From: JBBDSJ01 sp040905025
GTDB taxonomy: Bacteria > Pseudomonadota > Gammaproteobacteria > Methylohalomonadales > Methylohalomonadaceae
Direction of reading: 5' to 3'
NCBI GenBank assembly: GCA_040905025.1
Contig: JBBDSJ010000025.1
Span: forward strand, 1 to 54,192
DNA: 54,192 bases
Below, in pieces: positions 1 to 9,098 of the stretch. Below the pieces are notes generated by a model. It was not told where the DNA came from. It saw only the letters and a list, made by a program, of their open reading frames with translations, and made no database searches. A program made the translations under genes and the position numbers. Numbering within the stretch: the first letter of the stretch is position 1; each line of letters starts with the position of its first letter.

Positions 1-745
1 TTGGCATTGGTAATGACGCCCGTGGTGGCCGCGTATTTTTTATCAGCCAGATTCCGGCCCTCGATGAATACCGAAATACCGCTTGCTCGCCGGTAACCTG
101 CTTTCAGGCGAACAATGGCATAGCTCTCGGCAAACAGGGTATTGGCGTGGTCAACCGGCTGCATCACTCGGCACCCTTTCGATATTCGGGTCGATGTGGT
201 AACCGGATGGCGTATGGTAAACGAGCTCGGCGCGGTAAACATGCTCGGGAAAACCAGCCAGTTGATTGTTGCCAAATACGGCATCATCGCGGAACCGACT
301 GCAGTGCCAGTGGTTCGATGGCCTGAAAGTCACCGCCGCCATCAGCCAGACTGAGCGGTACCCCGTCCTGTAACAGCTTGATGCCGCGCAGGTGAAAAGT
401 ACGCTGCAGGCCGGAGCCGCGGATTGACAGGCGTGACTCCTCCGAGCCAAACCGCGGTTGCACGAATACACCGGGCGACCAGCCGAGGACATCGCGTAGT
501 GTGCTGGAGCGACCCTGTTTGTATTGTTCGGCATCAATGACATCGACGCCGCCCGGCGCAAGATTCAAGCGGTCACGAGCCTGTTGTATCGATGGCAGTG
601 AAATGGGCTGGGTTTGCTGGCTGCCCTCGACCGTGACATCCGGAAGTACAGCATGCTCCGCATGGCTGGCAAATGGCACAAGCAGGCAGGCAAGATACAA
701 TATTTTGCAGCCAGACAGGCTGGCAGATGGCGATATGAACGACAT
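1..745 (-). pseudogene. Decayed TonB-dependent outer-membrane receptor, runs off the window edge
   Basis: The ATG at 745 opens a signal peptide (LACLLVPFASHAEHAVLP) and a plug domain with typical TonB-receptor phrases (LRDVLGWSPGVFVQPRFG, LSIRGSGLQRTFHLRG, GVPLSLADGGGDFQAIEPLA). Near position 300 the plug joins directly to what should be the last barrel strands, in another frame (RDDAVFGNNQLAGFPEHVYR, then YHTPSGYHIDPNIE). A second frame change near 165-185 leads to VDHANTLFAESYAIVRLKAG and FIEGRNLADKKYAATTGV at the edge. Family members have roughly 400 more residues between plug and these strands, so most of the barrel is missing. An internal deletion plus two frame changes points to a pseudogene; an assembly error is the alternative. 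The substrate (siderophore, cobalamin or other) cannot be told. No riboswitch or Fur box was recognised in the 130 bp upstream. Confidence 0.8.
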
Positions 746-873
746 AATTTCAGGGATTTGGGCAAGATAAAAGTTGCCAGTATAGGAATCTGGCCGCTGG
801 CGGGAAGTGACAGAATGTCGCAGTCCGGCGTATTGTCTTGTTCAGTACTTGTCCGGGGCCTGTCCGGTAACAG

Positions 874-2615
874 TTAAACGATAACAGTCAAACCCAGACG
901 CCCGGCAAGTTCTGCCGGAGTCAGTGGTTCGGCGGTGGTATCCAGACTAACAACAAAGGCTTGCTCCTGCTCAGTCAGTGGCTCGGCCGTTTTCAGTTGC
1001 CGGTCTAGAACATGCTGGTCTGCCTCAGAGGCATCGCCGCGGCGCTGGTCAATACGCTCGCGCAATANNNNNNNNNNNNNNNNNNNNNNNNNNNNNNNNN
1101 NNNNNNNNNNNNNNNNNNNNNNNNNNNNNNNNNNNNNNNNNNNNNNNNNNNNNNNNNNNNNNNNNNNTGCTGGTCTGCCTCAGAGGCATCGCCGCGGCGC
1201 TGGTCAATACGCTCGCGCAATATGGATTCCGGTGCCTGGCAATCCAGAATCCGGTAGGGCACATTGAGTTCAGTTGCCAACTCCTGAAACATGCGGCGCT
1301 GGGACAATTTTAGAAATGTCGCATCGATGATAACCGGATGTTTCGCCGATATTACCGCACGGGCGCAATCGCGCAAATGCTGGTAAGTCTCCTGTGTATG
1401 TCCGGCGGCATACAGACCCTGACCGATTTTGCTGTGACTCCGGTCTGTGGCGTTCAGGCCAGCGAGGCGCTTGCGCTCAACATCAGAACGCACGCGCAAG
1501 GCACCCGTCGCCGGGATAAGGGGTTCGGTAATTGTTGTTTTACCGGAACCGGATAGCCCGGTTGTGATAATAATTGAGGCTGGTGCTGATATTTCTATAG
1601 AACTGCGTGCAAGCTGTATATGCTTGCCTATACGGTCCAGCAGGCCGGTGTCAGTTTTATGGCTATCTTGCCGTGCCTGTAAAAATGCGATCTTGGCGCG
1701 CACCAGCGAACGATACACATAAAACAGCGGCAATAACGGCAAGCCGCTATAGTCGCCCCCGTATTCCAGATAGGCATCAAGAAACACATGTGCCTTGTCA
1801 GCTTGCTGGCGCATATCAAGATCCATAAGCAGAAAGGCAATCTCACTCATGCAGTCGATCCAGCGCAACTCCGGGTTGAACTCAATGCAATCAAATACCT
1901 GGATGGTATCCTGCAGCCAGATCAAATTGGTTACATGCATGTCACCATGACACTCACGCACGCGACCGTTTTTGCGGCGTGATTCAATCAGTTCTTGCTG
2001 TTCACTGAGTTGTTGTCCGGTCCATGTTTTTAACATGGATAAATCGTCTGCAACAGGCAGTCCCGGCAGTCCATCAGCCATGCTGCTGAAGTTTTCTAGG
2101 CATTGATTGCGTACCTGATCAAAGCTGCCATAATCATTGCTTTGATCGGCTGCCTCGGCATGTTCATGAAAGCAGGCTATGGCCGTGCCAAGTTCACGGA
2201 ATGCGCTCTGATCGACCTTGTTTTGTGCCAATGCGTTATGCAGCTCGGCGCTATGCGGAAACTGGCGCATCTTGACGCAGTACTCAATGGCGGGCCCGGA
2301 ATCGAGTCTTGGCATATCAATGCTGCCTGTAATGCTTGCAACCTGAAGATAAATCTCTGGTGCCAGCCGGCTGTTGAGCCGCAATTCTTCCTCGCAGTAA
2401 TGTTTTCGTTTTTGCAGCGTAGTAAAATCAACAAAGCCGAAATCAACCGGTTTTTTGAATTTATAGGCATATTCACCGGTCAGCAAAACAATTGAAATAT
2501 GGGTCTCGATGATTTCAAAATGTTTCACCGTATGCTCAAAACAGCCTGGCTTCTGTAGTGCAGCTACGAGTCGTCCGAGTTGTTCTGGATCTGATGGAAT
2601 TTCACTATGATTCAT
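874..2615 (-). CDS. Bifunctional aminoglycoside-phosphotransferase-like / P-loop kinase protein
   Basis: The N-terminal half is an APH/choline-kinase-like phosphotransferase domain with the catalytic loop HGDMHVTNLIW at residues 223-233 and the metal site in DCIEFN (about 242-247). The C-terminal half is a P-loop ATPase/kinase with Walker A GLSGSGKTT at residues 353-361 and a zeta-toxin/gluconate-kinase-like layout. The gene is cut by the 100-N gap; after collapsing the duplicated 55 bp the frame runs on through SEADQ-HVLDRQLKTAEPL to the stop at 874-876, giving about 528 residues, the usual length for this fusion family. The substrate is unknown and real aminoglycoside resistance is not implied. 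It is transcribed divergently from the exporter at 2698, with an 82-bp intergenic region carrying a palindrome. Confidence 0.85.
1013..1222. other. 100-N scaffold gap flanked by identical 55-bp ends
   Basis: Positions 1068-1167 are exactly 100 N. The 55 bases before the gap (1013-1067) are identical to the 55 bases after it (1168-1222). This is what is seen when two contigs that overlap by one k-mer (k=55) are scaffolded instead of merged. Removing the Ns and one copy restores an uninterrupted kinase reading frame, so I infer that no sequence is missing and that the true locus is 155 bp shorter. Confidence 0.9.
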
Positions 2616-2663
2616 ATCACAATCGCTGTTTATTAATTAATGTAATAATATCGTCCAATATAT

Positions 2664-2681
2664 ATTATTCCCGGGAATAAT
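2664..2681. promoter_or_regulatory. Perfect 18-bp palindrome between divergent genes
   Basis: ATTATTCCCGGGAATAAT reads the same on both strands. It lies in the 82-bp gap between the divergent kinase (start 2615) and exporter (start 2698), 17 bp before the exporter start. It has no loop and no following T-tract, so it looks more like an operator than a terminator. No regulator gene is adjacent, and the binding protein is unknown. Confidence 0.45.
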
Positions 2682-2697
2682 CCGGCTATTTAAACAT

Positions 2698-5190
2698 ATG
2701 AAAGTATATCTGTTCAGTAGCTATCAAAAACTGGTGTCTGTATGGGCCTGGCATGTGCTGATTGGTATTGCCATATTGACCCTGATGGCAGCCTGGTTTG
2801 CACTGGAAACCGAGCTGGATGCTTCAGCTGAATCGCTGGTATTGGAGAATGACGAGAGTCTGAATTACTATCGTGAAATTCGGGAAACATACGGTACGGA
2901 TGATTTTTTGGTCGTCACTTACGCTCCTTATGATGAGCTCCTGTCCGAGGATTCCCTGCAGGGGTTGAGGTCCTTGCGTGATCAGTTCAAGGCGTTGGAA
3001 AGTGTAGAAAAAGTTAATTCAATTCTTGATGCTCCTGTTATTTATAACGCAAATGTAAGCTTGTCAGAGCTTGGAAGTGAACTCGAAACACTTGATTCTG
3101 GTGGTGTCGACAAGGAAGTTGCGATGCAGGAGTTTATGTCGAATCCATTTTATCAGGAGTTATTGGTAAGCAAGGACGGTAATACAACGGCCTTGCAGAT
3201 AATTTTCAAATTTGATGATAAACAGAATGCCCTGTTACAAAAAAGGCAGGAGCTTTATGATATTCAGGAAAATATTGGCCTTGATAAAATCGAGAAGAAT
3301 GAACTTGAACGTATAAACAGTGAGATAAAACAACATAATTCAGAAGTCTTGCAAAGCCGAACCAGGGATATAGCAACTGTACGCAAAATCATGGAAGGTG
3401 AACGCCATCTGGCTGCGACATTTTTGGGCGGGCTGCCCATGATAGTGGTTGATATTATTGAGTATATACGCTCTGATTTAATTGTTTTTGGAGCAGGCGT
3501 TTTTGCGTTCCTGATAATTGTTCTGGCGGTGTTCTTTCATCATCCCAGATGGGTGCTTTTACCGTTGTTTTGCTGTTCAGTCACTGCAATTGTAATGTTT
3601 GGTCTTATGGGATTTCTGGGTTGGCAAATAACAGTTATATCATCCAACTTCATGTCCATCCTGCTGATAATCACATTGTCTCTGACGGTACACCTGATAG
3701 TCAGATTTCGTGATTTGCAGATCGAAAGCCCCGAATTACCGCACTATCAGCTGACTCTGGAAACTGTAAGATCGATGGCCAAGCCGTGTTTTTATACCAT
3801 ATTGACTACTATTGTTGCTTTTGCCTCACTGGTTGTCAGTAACATAAGGCCAGTCATTGATTTTGGCTGGATTATGATTCTGGGCCTCAGTGTGGCATTT
3901 GTAATCAGTTTTTTGTTATTCCCGGCAGCGCTTTCACTGATGGCATCTGTCAGTGCTCCTTCCAGTCGTGACTTTACTCGTAAGTTTACATCGTGGTTAT
4001 CAAGTCTGGTGCACCAGTCACCTCGCATAATTATCGCAAGCTTTCTTGTTACAAGTTTTATAGTTGGCGCAGGGATGATGCAGCTTAAGGTGGAAAATCG
4101 ATTCATTGATAATTTCAAGTCAGAAACTGAGATATATCAGGGAATGATTGTTATAGACAAGGAACTTGGTGGAACAACTCCGCTGGATATTATACTTGAC
4201 CCTGACGAGGAGTATCTTGATTTTAACCAATCAGATGATTATGACGACGAGCTGGAATTTATGTTTCCTGGCCATGTTCATGAAGCTGCCAGCTACTGGT
4301 TGAATCCTGCAATGATGGATGTATTGAAAGATACTCAAGATTACCTAAATGGTATAAATGTAGTGGGTAAGGTGCTTTCTATTGCGGTTATTGTGCGTAT
4401 TGCAGAGAATTTACAAGGTGGTGAGCTGGATGCTTTCGAGCTGGCAATTATAAACAAAAGCGTGCCGGAAGAAATCCGCAAAGACTTTATAAGCCCCTAT
4501 CTCTCTGATGATGCGAATCAGGCGCGCTTCAGTGTAAGAGTGGTCGAGTCAGATCCCTTGCTTAATCGCAAGCAATTGATTGACGACATTAACGCTCATC
4601 TTGTTAATAAGCTGGGTTTACATGAAGAGCAAGTTAATATTACCGGCATGCTGGTCTTGTATAATAATATGTTGCAGAGTCTGTTTCGTTCGCAGATTCT
4701 GACACTGAGTGTGGTTTTGCTGGCAATTTTCCTGACTTTTATCTTGTTGTTCCGGAGTCTTGTACTTGCTGCTTTAGGTATTGTTCCCAATATCTTCTCC
4801 GCTGTCATGATACTGGGAATAATGGGCTGGTTTCGTATCCCGCTGGACATGATGACTATTACTATAGCCTCGATAACGATAGGTATTGCAGTTGACGATA
4901 CCATTCATTACATTCACCGTCTCAGGCATGAGTATATGCTGCATAATGATTATGCTGCTGTAATAGATCGTTGTCACACCAGCATAGGCAAGGCGATGTT
5001 TTATACATCAGTGGCTATTATCTTCGGGTTTGCAATTCTCGCTTTTTCCAATTTTATTCCTACTATTAATTTTGGAATTATGACCGGTATTGCGATGTTC
5101 ATGGCGCTGGCTGGTAATCTGCTTTTGTTGCCGGCGCTTATATTGATTGTTAAACCTGTAATTAAATCATCCGGGAGGCTGACTACGTAG
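2698..5190 (+). CDS. RND-superfamily (MMPL/SSD-type) exporter
   Basis: This 830-residue inner-membrane protein has two RND repeats. Each has one membrane helix (first about 17-37), a large periplasmic loop, and a bundle of about five helices. The first bundle follows GERHLAATFLGGLPMIVVDI; the second contains the RND motif GIAVDDTIHYIHRLRHEY. The length and the absence of an HAE1-type partner operon (no membrane-fusion protein or outer-membrane channel nearby) place it with the MMPL/COG1033 'predicted exporter' group, which moves lipids or other hydrophobic molecules; the cargo here is unknown. The gene is visibly more AT-rich, with many ATA and TTA codons, than the genes after 25 kb, which could mean recent acquisition. 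The ATG at 2698 is the first in frame. Confidence 0.85.
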   Translation: MKVYLFSSYQKLVSVWAWHVLIGIAILTLMAAWFALETELDASAESLVLENDESLNYYREIRETYGTDDFLVVTYAPYDELLSEDSLQGLRSLRDQFKALESVEKVNSILDAPVIYNANVSLSELGSELETLDSGGVDKEVAMQEFMSNPFYQELLVSKDGNTTALQIIFKFDDKQNALLQKRQELYDIQENIGLDKIEKNELERINSEIKQHNSEVLQSRTRDIATVRKIMEGERHLAATFLGGLPMIVVDIIEYIRSDLIVFGAGVFAFLIIVLAVFFHHPRWVLLPLFCCSVTAIVMFGLMGFLGWQITVISSNFMSILLIITLSLTVHLIVRFRDLQIESPELPHYQLTLETVRSMAKPCFYTILTTIVAFASLVVSNIRPVIDFGWIMILGLSVAFVISFLLFPAALSLMASVSAPSSRDFTRKFTSWLSSLVHQSPRIIIASFLVTSFIVGAGMMQLKVENRFIDNFKSETEIYQGMIVIDKELGGTTPLDIILDPDEEYLDFNQSDDYDDELEFMFPGHVHEAASYWLNPAMMDVLKDTQDYLNGINVVGKVLSIAVIVRIAENLQGGELDAFELAIINKSVPEEIRKDFISPYLSDDANQARFSVRVVESDPLLNRKQLIDDINAHLVNKLGLHEEQVNITGMLVLYNNMLQSLFRSQILTLSVVLLAIFLTFILLFRSLVLAALGIVPNIFSAVMILGIMGWFRIPLDMMTITIASITIGIAVDDTIHYIHRLRHEYMLHNDYAAVIDRCHTSIGKAMFYTSVAIIFGFAILAFSNFIPTINFGIMTGIAMFMALAGNLLLLPALILIVKPVIKSSGRLTT

Positions 5191-5201
5191 CCAGAGAGAA
5201 C

Positions 5202-5306
5202 ATGGCAACTATTGATATTTTCGGCGATATGACCGTTTCGCGCCTGAATAATCCTGAGTTTTTGGGTCAGATGCTTGATTTTGATGACAACAGGTGCTTA
5301 TCTTAG
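5202..5306 (+). CDS. Possible 34-residue small protein
   Basis: An ATG at 5202, 7 bp after a GAGAGA stretch and 11 bp after the exporter stop, opens a short frame (MATIDIFGDMTVSRLNNPEF to the TAG at 5304-5306). I do not recognise it. It may be a genuine small gene translationally linked to the exporter, or the worn-down start of a lost neighbour. Confidence 0.2.
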   Translation: MATIDIFGDMTVSRLNNPEFLGQMLDFDDNRCLS

Positions 5307-5346
5307 CTATATGCAATTGCGTGAATTGATTTTCTGGAGATAATCG

Positions 5347-6129
5347 ATGAGTGCTACCAGCGATACTGGCAATAATTCCTATACACAGTTCAATATACGT
5401 AACGTAACGATATCGCAACCATTGTCATGGATCCGCAGTGGTTGGCAGGATCTGGCCCATCATCCCGGCGCCAGCATAGCGCATGGCCTGCTTGTGACCG
5501 GGTTGATACTGGTGATACTGCTGTTTGCCAGTAATCATGTCTACCTTATGGCAGCGGCCATATCGGGATTTTTGCTGGTGGGGCCGATAATGGCAACGGG
5601 TCTGTGTGAGTTGTCACGCCGGCATGAACGGGGTGAATCGGCAAGCTTCGATGATTCCCTCGATGCATTGGGCCGAAACAGGACACCGCTTGTCCGCTTT
5701 GCCCTGATTCTGTTGAGTTTCAGTGTGATCTGGTTTCTTTTGTCAGGTCTGGTGCTGCTTGCAGTTATCGGCAATGTTGCTCCGGATATAGATGAATCAC
5801 TATGGGGTGGTTTTCTGGATATCGTGTCGCCCTTGCAGCTGATGCTTTATGTCATTGTTGGCGGCATGCTGGCTCTTATTGTCTTTGTGTTTTCAGTAGT
5901 TGCTATACCGGTCATCATCGACAGTTCTGTTTCTGCACTGGATTCCATGCTGATCAGCGTCCGTGCAGTAGTGGCTAATCCACTGGCAATGCTGGTCTGG
6001 GCCGGCCTTATTGTCGCGCTAACCGCCGCAGGCTTTTTAACTTATCTCATCGGCATGATCGTTATCTATCCACTACTCGGGCATGCCACCTGGTATGCTT
6101 ATCGTGACCTTGTCCGGAATAATGTCTGA
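5347..6129 (+). CDS. DUF2189 family integral membrane protein
   Basis: This 260-residue protein has a short hydrophilic N-terminus and about six membrane helices, and ends in GHATWYAYRDLVRNNV, the hallmark C-terminus of the DUF2189 family (COG5473). The segment ISQPLSWIRSGWQDLAHHPG is also characteristic of that family. It lies in the cytoplasmic membrane and its function is unknown. A short GGAG (5336-5339) precedes the ATG. It lies downstream of the RND exporter on the same strand with a 156-bp gap, so co-transcription is possible. In other gammaproteobacteria DUF2189 genes often sit near respiratory genes, but the cco genes here are 8 kb away. Confidence 0.8.
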   Translation: MSATSDTGNNSYTQFNIRNVTISQPLSWIRSGWQDLAHHPGASIAHGLLVTGLILVILLFASNHVYLMAAAISGFLLVGPIMATGLCELSRRHERGESASFDDSLDALGRNRTPLVRFALILLSFSVIWFLLSGLVLLAVIGNVAPDIDESLWGGFLDIVSPLQLMLYVIVGGMLALIVFVFSVVAIPVIIDSSVSALDSMLISVRAVVANPLAMLVWAGLIVALTAAGFLTYLIGMIVIYPLLGHATWYAYRDLVRNNV

Positions 6130-6159
6130 TACCAATGCTGTCTTTTGCATAAGTGCTAT

Positions 6160-6894
6160 CTAGCGCCCGAATACCTGCTGCAGGATCTCGGTGGTACGTT
6201 TGGCCGGGTTCTGGCGTATCGCGGCTTCTTCCACGGCAAGATAATCAAAAATTGCATTCGTAGCATAATCGGTGACATGTTCAGCCAGATTGGCTTTCAG
6301 ATCCGGTACAAACGGTAATTGTTCATACCGCGAGACCAGCCGGTCATAGCTTTGTATCGCACCAGCCTCGGCCAGAGCAGTGTTAATAACAGGTTTGAAT
6401 TCAGCTGCCAGCGGCGTCGACATGCGACCCTGAAAATAGCGGGTAGCAGCATCATCCGGGCCGCTGTAAATCTGCCGGGCATCATCCAGCGTCATGCTTT
6501 GAATGGCATCAACAAACATACCGCGTGCTTTCGGTGCTGCCAGCTCCGCCGCACGATTCATACGTAATTCCAGATCATCGAGCATCGAACTCATGCCGAT
6601 GGTTGCCAGAGTGTCACGGACATTGTCCAGACTCTGTGGTAACGGGATATGCGCCTTTGGATCATTGTAGTAGCCATTTTCGCGGGCAAGATGATTGACA
6701 ACATTGCCGGTGCCGACGCGCAGGGCTTCACGTAAACCGGCGGCAATATCTGCGTTCGTCAGGGCCGCGCTGCTCCGGGCAGTATCACTACCACCACCCT
6801 TGAGCATTTCCAGTCCACGTTGCCACCAGTCACCTGCCTGGACTTGTGATGGTGATATCAGGACGAGTAACAGCAGCATTAGATAGCGAGGCAT
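6160..6894 (-). CDS. DUF4197 family periplasmic protein
   Basis: The ATG at 6894 starts a signal peptide (MPRYLMLLLLVLISPSQVQA) followed by a mostly helical domain with DUF4197 features: ALTNADIAAGLREALRVGTG, GYYNDPKAHIPLP, ILQQVFGR at the C-terminus. The mature protein is about 220 residues and is exported to the periplasm; its function is unknown. A TTG at 6909 would add five residues, but it lies inside the left end of the IS30-family element. That element ends about 11 bp before the ATG, so the native ribosome-binding site and promoter are probably displaced, and expression may be lost or driven from the insertion sequence. Confidence 0.8.
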   Translation of the reverse strand: MPRYLMLLLLVLISPSQVQAGDWWQRGLEMLKGGGSDTARSSAALTNADIAAGLREALRVGTGNVVNHLARENGYYNDPKAHIPLPQSLDNVRDTLATIGMSSMLDDLELRMNRAAELAAPKARGMFVDAIQSMTLDDARQIYSGPDDAATRYFQGRMSTPLAAEFKPVINTALAEAGAIQSYDRLVSRYEQLPFVPDLKANLAEHVTDYATNAIFDYLAVEEAAIRQNPAKRTTEILQQVFGR

Positions 6895-6905
6895 ACAGGG
6901 CGGAA

Positions 6906-8354
6906 TCAATCAATCGTCGCAACATCTCAATTCAATACGGAAACAGGAGGTGTTGCATGGGACGACCACAAGGTTGGATAACCGAACAGACCGGGCGAGC
7001 GCCCATGTGCTCGCCCGGCCGGCCGGGTCTCGCTCAACGGGCGGCCAAAGTGGCGTTCTGGGAACGCATTGCCGCAGGCCGTTCGAGCTGGGAGGCGGCG
7101 TTGGACTGCGGTATATCACAGCCGATCGGTACGCGCTGGTTCCGGGCGGCGGGGGGCATGCCGCCGCTCAGCCTGAGTCCGCATTCAGGACGCTACCTTT
7201 CGTTGACAGAGCGGGAGGAAATCGCCCTGTTAAAAGCCCAGCACTTCGGCATTCGTGCAATCGCCCTTCAATTGGGCCGGTCGCCATCAACAATCTCGCG
7301 TGAGCTGTGGCGTAATGCTGCGACCCGCGGCGGCACGTTGACGTATCGGGCCACGGTCGCGCAGTGGAAGGCCGAACGAGCGGCGAAGCGTCCCAAAACC
7401 GCCAGGCTTGCTGACAACCAGCGGCTGCGCGACTATGTACAGGTGCGGCTCGCAGGTGCCGTCACCGATGCGGACGGCAGGCCAATTCCCGGCCCCAATG
7501 TGCCCTGGAAAGGACGGCGTCATGGCCGGCGGGCAGACCGGCGATGGGGCACCTGCTGGAGTCCGGAACAGATCAGTCAGCGACTGCGGGTCGACTTCCC
7601 GCTTGATGAGACGATGCGGATCTCCCACGAAGCTATTTATCAGGCGTTGTACGTTCAGGGCCGCGGTGCGCTGCGACGCGAACTCTCCGCGTGCCTGCGT
7701 ACCGGTCGGGCCCTGCGGGTGCCACGCGCCAGGACACGGCAACGCGGCAAGCACTTTATTACGCCAGAGGTCATGATCAGCCAGCGGCCGGCCGAAGTTG
7801 CCGACCGAGCCGTCCCCGGCCACTGGGAAGGCGACCTCATCATTGGACTGAACAGCTCTGCCATCGGCACCCTGGTCGAACGCACGACCCGGTTCACGAT
7901 GTTGCTCCATCTGCCGCCCATGCCCGGTCATGTTCGTGGTGCCGGTGTTAAAAACGGGCCGGCATTGGCCGGTCACGGCGCTGAGGCCGTACGGGATGCC
8001 ATCGCCGCGAAGATCGTGGTGTTGCCCGAGCAACTGCGCAAATCGCTGACCTGGGACCAGGGCGCCGAGTTGGCGCAACATGCACAGCTCAGGCTTGAGT
8101 CGGGTCTGGCGATCTACTTCTGCGATCCGAGAAGTCCCTGGCAGCGTGGCAGCAACGAGAACACTAATGGGTTGCTGCGCCAGTATTTTCCCAAAGGGAC
8201 GGACATCAGCAGATATTCTGAACGCGAGCTTGATGCGGTCGCTGCCACGCTCAACAGTAGACCCCGTAAAACACTCGGATGGAAGACGCCTGCCGAAGCA
8301 CTCGATGAACTGCTATCCTTAACACAATAAGCCAGTGTTGCGACGACTCTTTGA
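6906..8354 (+). mobile_element. IS30-family insertion sequence, 1.45 kb, apparently intact
   Basis: The element is bounded by imperfect inverted repeats: 6906-6924 (TCAATCAATCGTCGCAACA) and, inverted, 8336-8354 (TCAAAGAGTCGTCGCAACA), which match at 16 of 19 positions. It holds one full-length transposase gene. No convincing 2-4 bp target duplication is seen next to these ends (left GGAA, right ACCT), so the insertion may be old or the ends may lie a few bases away. It is clearly richer in GC than the flanking DNA, a sign of foreign origin. Confidence 0.8.
6957..8330 (+). CDS. IS30-family transposase
   Basis: The 457-residue DDE transposase cuts and joins the ends of the surrounding element. 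The start is set by a strong AGGAGG (6945-6950) six bases before the ATG at 6957. The N-terminal part carries helix-turn-helix segments, including LTEREEIALLKAQHFGIRAI and LGRSPSTISRELWRN, typical of IS30. The catalytic triad is visible as D in GHWEGDLIIG, D in LTWDQGAELAQH and E in SPWQRGSNENTNGLLRQYFP. It is longer than IS30 itself (383 residues) because of an extra N-terminal HTH region. There is no frameshift or internal stop, so it could be active. Confidence 0.92.
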   Translation: MGRPQGWITEQTGRAPMCSPGRPGLAQRAAKVAFWERIAAGRSSWEAALDCGISQPIGTRWFRAAGGMPPLSLSPHSGRYLSLTEREEIALLKAQHFGIRAIALQLGRSPSTISRELWRNAATRGGTLTYRATVAQWKAERAAKRPKTARLADNQRLRDYVQVRLAGAVTDADGRPIPGPNVPWKGRRHGRRADRRWGTCWSPEQISQRLRVDFPLDETMRISHEAIYQALYVQGRGALRRELSACLRTGRALRVPRARTRQRGKHFITPEVMISQRPAEVADRAVPGHWEGDLIIGLNSSAIGTLVERTTRFTMLLHLPPMPGHVRGAGVKNGPALAGHGAEAVRDAIAAKIVVLPEQLRKSLTWDQGAELAQHAQLRLESGLAIYFCDPRSPWQRGSNENTNGLLRQYFPKGTDISRYSERELDAVAATLNSRPRKTLGWKTPAEALDELLSLTQ

Positions 8355-8555
8355 ACCTAAGCAGGTATCCTTGATGGTTATTAACCAGTGGCTTGGAAGA
8401 CAGAATAGCTGTTCTTCAGGTTTTGAAGCAGGAGTTGTTCCCGCATTATTCATAAACCAGAGATGAATTAATAGATATAGAGACTTTGTAGATAGTTATT
8501 ACTAACCATTAAAGTTAAATATAATGATTGCTCTCTCCCGGGGCAGTTCAATTTA

Positions 8556-8597
8556 TTGATGCAGATCAAAGTATATAGGTAATTTAACGCGGATAAT
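8556..8597 (+). promoter_or_regulatory. FNR box with class II promoter for the phasin operon
   Basis: A perfect FNR site, TTGAT-gcag-ATCAA, lies at 8556-8569, centred at 8562.5. A -10 hexamer GATAAT lies at 8592-8597, predicting a start near 8604, so the box centre falls at -41.5, the textbook class II position. The next gene is the phasin at 8668. I infer activation by the FNR protein encoded at 9763 when oxygen is low. Confidence 0.7.
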
Positions 8598-8667
8598 CGA
8601 AAACGGATCTCAATAATAAGGTCATCAGTGATTGTTGCAATTTTTGAATAATCTAGTGGAGCCCGCT

Positions 8668-9060
8668 ATGCAAACAACGAATCAGGATATTAAAAAGACT
8701 TTTGAGCATTTAGGCAAGTCGATGGACGAGTATCGCAAGTTGCATATGAATGCCGCCCAGCAATTGACGCAGTTGCAACTGGAATTTCTGAATCTCTGCA
8801 TGGACTGCAACAGTACCCAGTTACAGAGATTGTCCAGGGCCGATTCAGCCGATGACATGCTGGCTGTTGAGTCCGGTGTGGCGGCTGAATATATGAATAA
8901 ATTTTTCCAGAATGCCCAGAATGTCATGGAAACATTAAGCAAAAACCAGGAAGAGATTTATTCGTGGATGCAAAGCAGCAGCCTCGAAAATTTCGCTAAT
9001 AACGGTGCTGCTGATACGGCCAGTAAATCCGGCAAGAAACCTGCGGCGACAGCGAAATAA
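8668..9060 (+). CDS. Phasin family protein (polyhydroxyalkanoate granule-associated)
   Basis: The 130-residue, almost wholly helical protein (MQTTNQDIKKTFEHLGKS..., QLTQLQLEFLNLCMDC, GVAAEYMNKFFQNAQNVMET) matches the phasin family pattern. It ends in a short Ala/Lys-rich tail (ASKSGKKPAATAK). Phasins coat intracellular polyhydroxybutyrate granules and control their size. The ATG at 8668 follows GTGGAG at 8656-8661; an upstream TTG at 8632 is less likely. The gene sits 38 bp before the Hsp20-like gene and downstream of a well-formed FNR-dependent promoter, suggesting that granule coating rises when oxygen falls. No PHA synthase is present in the window, so the substrate granule is inferred. 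Confidence 0.75.
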   Translation: MQTTNQDIKKTFEHLGKSMDEYRKLHMNAAQQLTQLQLEFLNLCMDCNSTQLQRLSRADSADDMLAVESGVAAEYMNKFFQNAQNVMETLSKNQEEIYSWMQSSSLENFANNGAADTASKSGKKPAATAK

Positions 9061-9098
9061 TCATTCTGAAACCATTATCATCATAGGCGGTGTATTTC

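Noticed and set aside
746..873. Cobalamin riboswitch before the TonB receptor
   Set aside because: The 128-bp stretch lacks the conserved B12-box and is too short.
935..1313. Open frames running through the N gap
   Set aside because: Translation through unknown bases and duplicated 55-bp ends; the artefact explains them.
7287..8081. 264-residue open frame opposite the IS30-family transposase
   Set aside because: Common shadow in GC-rich transposase genes; no motif.
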